Assembly: GCA_026129255.1 (NCBI GenBank)
Contig: JAHCIJ010000001.1
Location: 772,965 to 836,964 of the forward strand
Source of the DNA: Anaerolineales bacterium
Lineage (GTDB): Bacteria > Chloroflexota > Anaerolineae > Anaerolineales > UBA11579
Length of the DNA: 64,000 nt
Direction: 5' to 3'
Position numbers and translations under genes: made by a program. This document shows, in pieces, positions 62,535 through 64,000 of this stretch. The notes under the pieces are model-generated. The model was given only the letters and a program-made list of their open reading frames with translations, was not told where the DNA came from and did no database searches. Every line of letters begins with the position of its first letter. The stretch's first letter is position 1.

Positions 62535-63953
62535 ATGACTGCTGAAGCCCCCTCTACCCTACTTTCCATCCTTGGCACCGCCGCAGAGTACCGTGACGGC
62601 GCCGTTCACATCACAGACGAAGCTGCTATTCGCAGCCGCATCGGCGAGCTGGTGCACCTGGCTGGCCTGGGCAGCGAGACCGAGCAGGCCTGGGCACGCT
62701 ACCTGGTGCGCCTGATCGCCCTTGAGCTCGGCGCCATCCCGGCCAGCATTCACGACCTGTACCTGGCGCGTGGCCGCGGCGAGGTACCCCCCAGCTTCAC
62801 CGTGCCCGCCATGAACCTACGCGTGCTGGCCTTTGATGCGGCTCGCGCCGTGTTCCGCGTCGCCAAGCGCATAGACGCCAGCGCCTTTATCTTCGAGATC
62901 GCCCGCTCCGAGATCGGCTACACCGCCCAGCGCCCCGCTGAGTACGCCGCCAACATCCTCGGCGCCGCCGTGGCCGAGGGCTACCGTGGGCCGGTCTTCA
63001 TCCAGGGCGACCATTTCCAGATCTCGCTCTCGCGCTACAAGCAAGACCCGGACAAAGAGATCAGCGCCGTAGAAGAGCTGACCGCCGAAGCTCTGCAAGC
63101 CGGTTTCTACAATATTGACGTGGATACCTCCACCCTGGTGGATATCCATCTTGATGGCGAGCGCGCCCAGCAGTACATGAACGCCGAGCTCTCGGCGCAC
63201 TTCACGCAGTTCATCCGTCAGCACGAGCCCGCCGGGGTGACCGTCTCGGTCGGCGGTGAGATCGGCGAAGTGGGCAGCCAGAATTCCACCGAGGAGGAGC
63301 TGCGCGCCTATGTGGATGGCTACAACGAGGCCCTGGCTGCCAAAGACGGCAACCTTGTGGGACTGAGCAAGATCAGCATCCAAACCGGCACGTCCCACGG
63401 TGGCGTGGTACTGCCGGATGGCACGGTGGCGCAGGTCAAGGTAGACTTCGATACCCTGCTGCAGCTCAGCCGCGTGGCACGCAGCTACGGCTACGGCGGC
63501 GCGGTACAGCACGGCGCCAGCACCCTGCCGCAAGATGCCTTCGGCAAGTTTGTGGAGGCCGAAGCCTGCGAGGTGCACCTGGCTACGAATTTCCAGAACA
63601 TGCTGTACGACCGCCTGCCCAAGCCGGTACTCAGCGCGGTGTACGCTTACGTCAACGAGCATTTTGCAGTAGACCGCAAAGCGAACCACACGGACGAGCA
63701 GTTCCTCTACGAGAATCGCAAGCGCGCCATTGGCCCCTTCAAGCAAGCTTTCTGGGACCTGGGTCCGCAGGACAAGGCGCAGATCACCGATGCGTGGGAA
63801 GCCCAGTTCAGCTTGCTGTTCGAGCTGCTGGCGCTGGCTGGCACGCGCCGCTTTGTAGAGCAGACTGTGCAGCCCGCCAAAGTGGCACCTGACCGCAGCT
63901 TCTACTTCGGCAAAGAAGCCGAGCAAGAAGAGGTCAAGGATCTCTCTGACTAA
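62535..63953 (+). CDS. Class II fructose-bisphosphate aldolase-like protein
   Basis: A 472-aa Zn-dependent aldolase-fold protein. FIQGDHFQISL has the catalytic/zinc site region, VGGEIGEVGSQ the conserved Glu, and AVQHGASTLPQDAFGKF a third His; these match class II aldolases. It is ~120 residues longer than E. coli FbaA, with an N-terminal helical region (~1-80) and a C-terminal extension (~420-472). It might act on fructose bisphosphate or on tagatose- or other ketose-phosphates. No other glycolytic gene is nearby. Confidence 0.85.
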   Translation: MTAEAPSTLLSILGTAAEYRDGAVHITDEAAIRSRIGELVHLAGLGSETEQAWARYLVRLIALELGAIPASIHDLYLARGRGEVPPSFTVPAMNLRVLAFDAARAVFRVAKRIDASAFIFEIARSEIGYTAQRPAEYAANILGAAVAEGYRGPVFIQGDHFQISLSRYKQDPDKEISAVEELTAEALQAGFYNIDVDTSTLVDIHLDGERAQQYMNAELSAHFTQFIRQHEPAGVTVSVGGEIGEVGSQNSTEEELRAYVDGYNEALAAKDGNLVGLSKISIQTGTSHGGVVLPDGTVAQVKVDFDTLLQLSRVARSYGYGGAVQHGASTLPQDAFGKFVEAEACEVHLATNFQNMLYDRLPKPVLSAVYAYVNEHFAVDRKANHTDEQFLYENRKRAIGPFKQAFWDLGPQDKAQITDAWEAQFSLLFELLALAGTRRFVEQTVQPAKVAPDRSFYFGKEAEQEEVKDLSD

Positions 63954-63960
63954 GAATTTT

Positions 63961-63981
63961 TTACACAGATGAACGCAGATG
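63961..63981. repeat. CCACAGAT-family element at the right edge
   Basis: TACACAGATGAACGCAGATGC follows the aldolase stop; the right arm would be beyond the window. Confidence 0.65.
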
Positions 63982-64000
63982 CTAGAAATCGATAAACACG

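Overview
Organism and style. The window is densely coded, GC-rich bacterial DNA without phage, IS or CRISPR content. Gene content (rnc-smc, fused 2-oxoacid dehydrogenase E1, MoaD-MoaE fusion, YpfJ-type metallopeptidase, DUF2207 membrane proteins) and the very high load of short palindromic intergenic repeats suggest an uncultured Chloroflexota bacterium, probably Anaerolineae. This is an inference from style; no marker phylogeny could be run. At least fifteen genes have a TATAAT-like box ending only 5-9 nt before the start codon, so leaderless transcription is probably common.

Layout. 1-6.9 kb: MgtE (cut by the left edge), a methyltransferase carrying a repeat inside its coding sequence, a SpoIIE-type phosphatase with a small P-loop protein, an S10 carboxypeptidase and a prepilin peptidase. 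7.0-12.9 kb: a less GC-rich accessory block with a VWA protein, a PP2C phosphatase and a membrane Ser/Thr kinase in one operon, facing two zinc-ribbon membrane proteins that share an N-terminal SPLKGFRPL motif. 12.9-22.6 kb: thioredoxin, ScpA, a GIY-YIG protein, fused E1, a cytochrome c lipoprotein, a MauG/beta-helix fusion, rpsF-ssb, a parvulin-type isomerase and PspC. 22.7-29.5 kb (minus strand): smc, rnc, fabF and a threonine-synthase-like enzyme. 29.5-36.6 kb: molybdopterin genes (MoaD-MoaE fusion, moaC), prfB with its programmed +1 frameshift, a CDF transporter, rpmF-fabD, a membrane glycosyltransferase and tRNA-Asp. 36.9-47.1 kb: a GcvT-like protein with a repeat-derived insert plus two PYROXD2-like oxidoreductases, GNAT, a metallopeptidase, MFS, citrate synthase, DUF2200 and an AIM24-like protein. 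47.4-53.7 kb: a two-armed radical-SAM/DUF2207 locus. 53.8-64 kb: methyltransferases, UbiA, a methyltransferase-GT2 fusion, DUF1684, an FAD oxidoreductase, an SPFH/HTH fusion with its partner, and a class II aldolase-like protein.

Most notable system. At 47.8-53.7 kb a DUF2207 membrane protein ends in a Cys-Ala tail (CACACAGCACAC). The next gene, overlapping by 1 nt, encodes a radical-SAM-like protein that contains no cysteine at all. The converging operon encodes a true CX3CX2C radical SAM/SPASM enzyme and a second, tail-less DUF2207-like protein. Both radical-SAM proteins carry a PqqD/RRE-like N-terminal domain. This looks like a peptide-modification (RiPP-like) system acting on the tail of a membrane protein, with an active and a degenerate enzyme. 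Second in interest is the VWA-PP2C-kinase signalling block.

Repeats. Several families of palindromic or short-tandem repeats fill most gaps: TTTGCGAG/ATTGCGAG elements (two of them translated in frame inside genes), CATCCCGAG/CATTCCGAG elements, octamer TNGTCNNN arrays, several heptamer arrays, and CCACAGAT elements.
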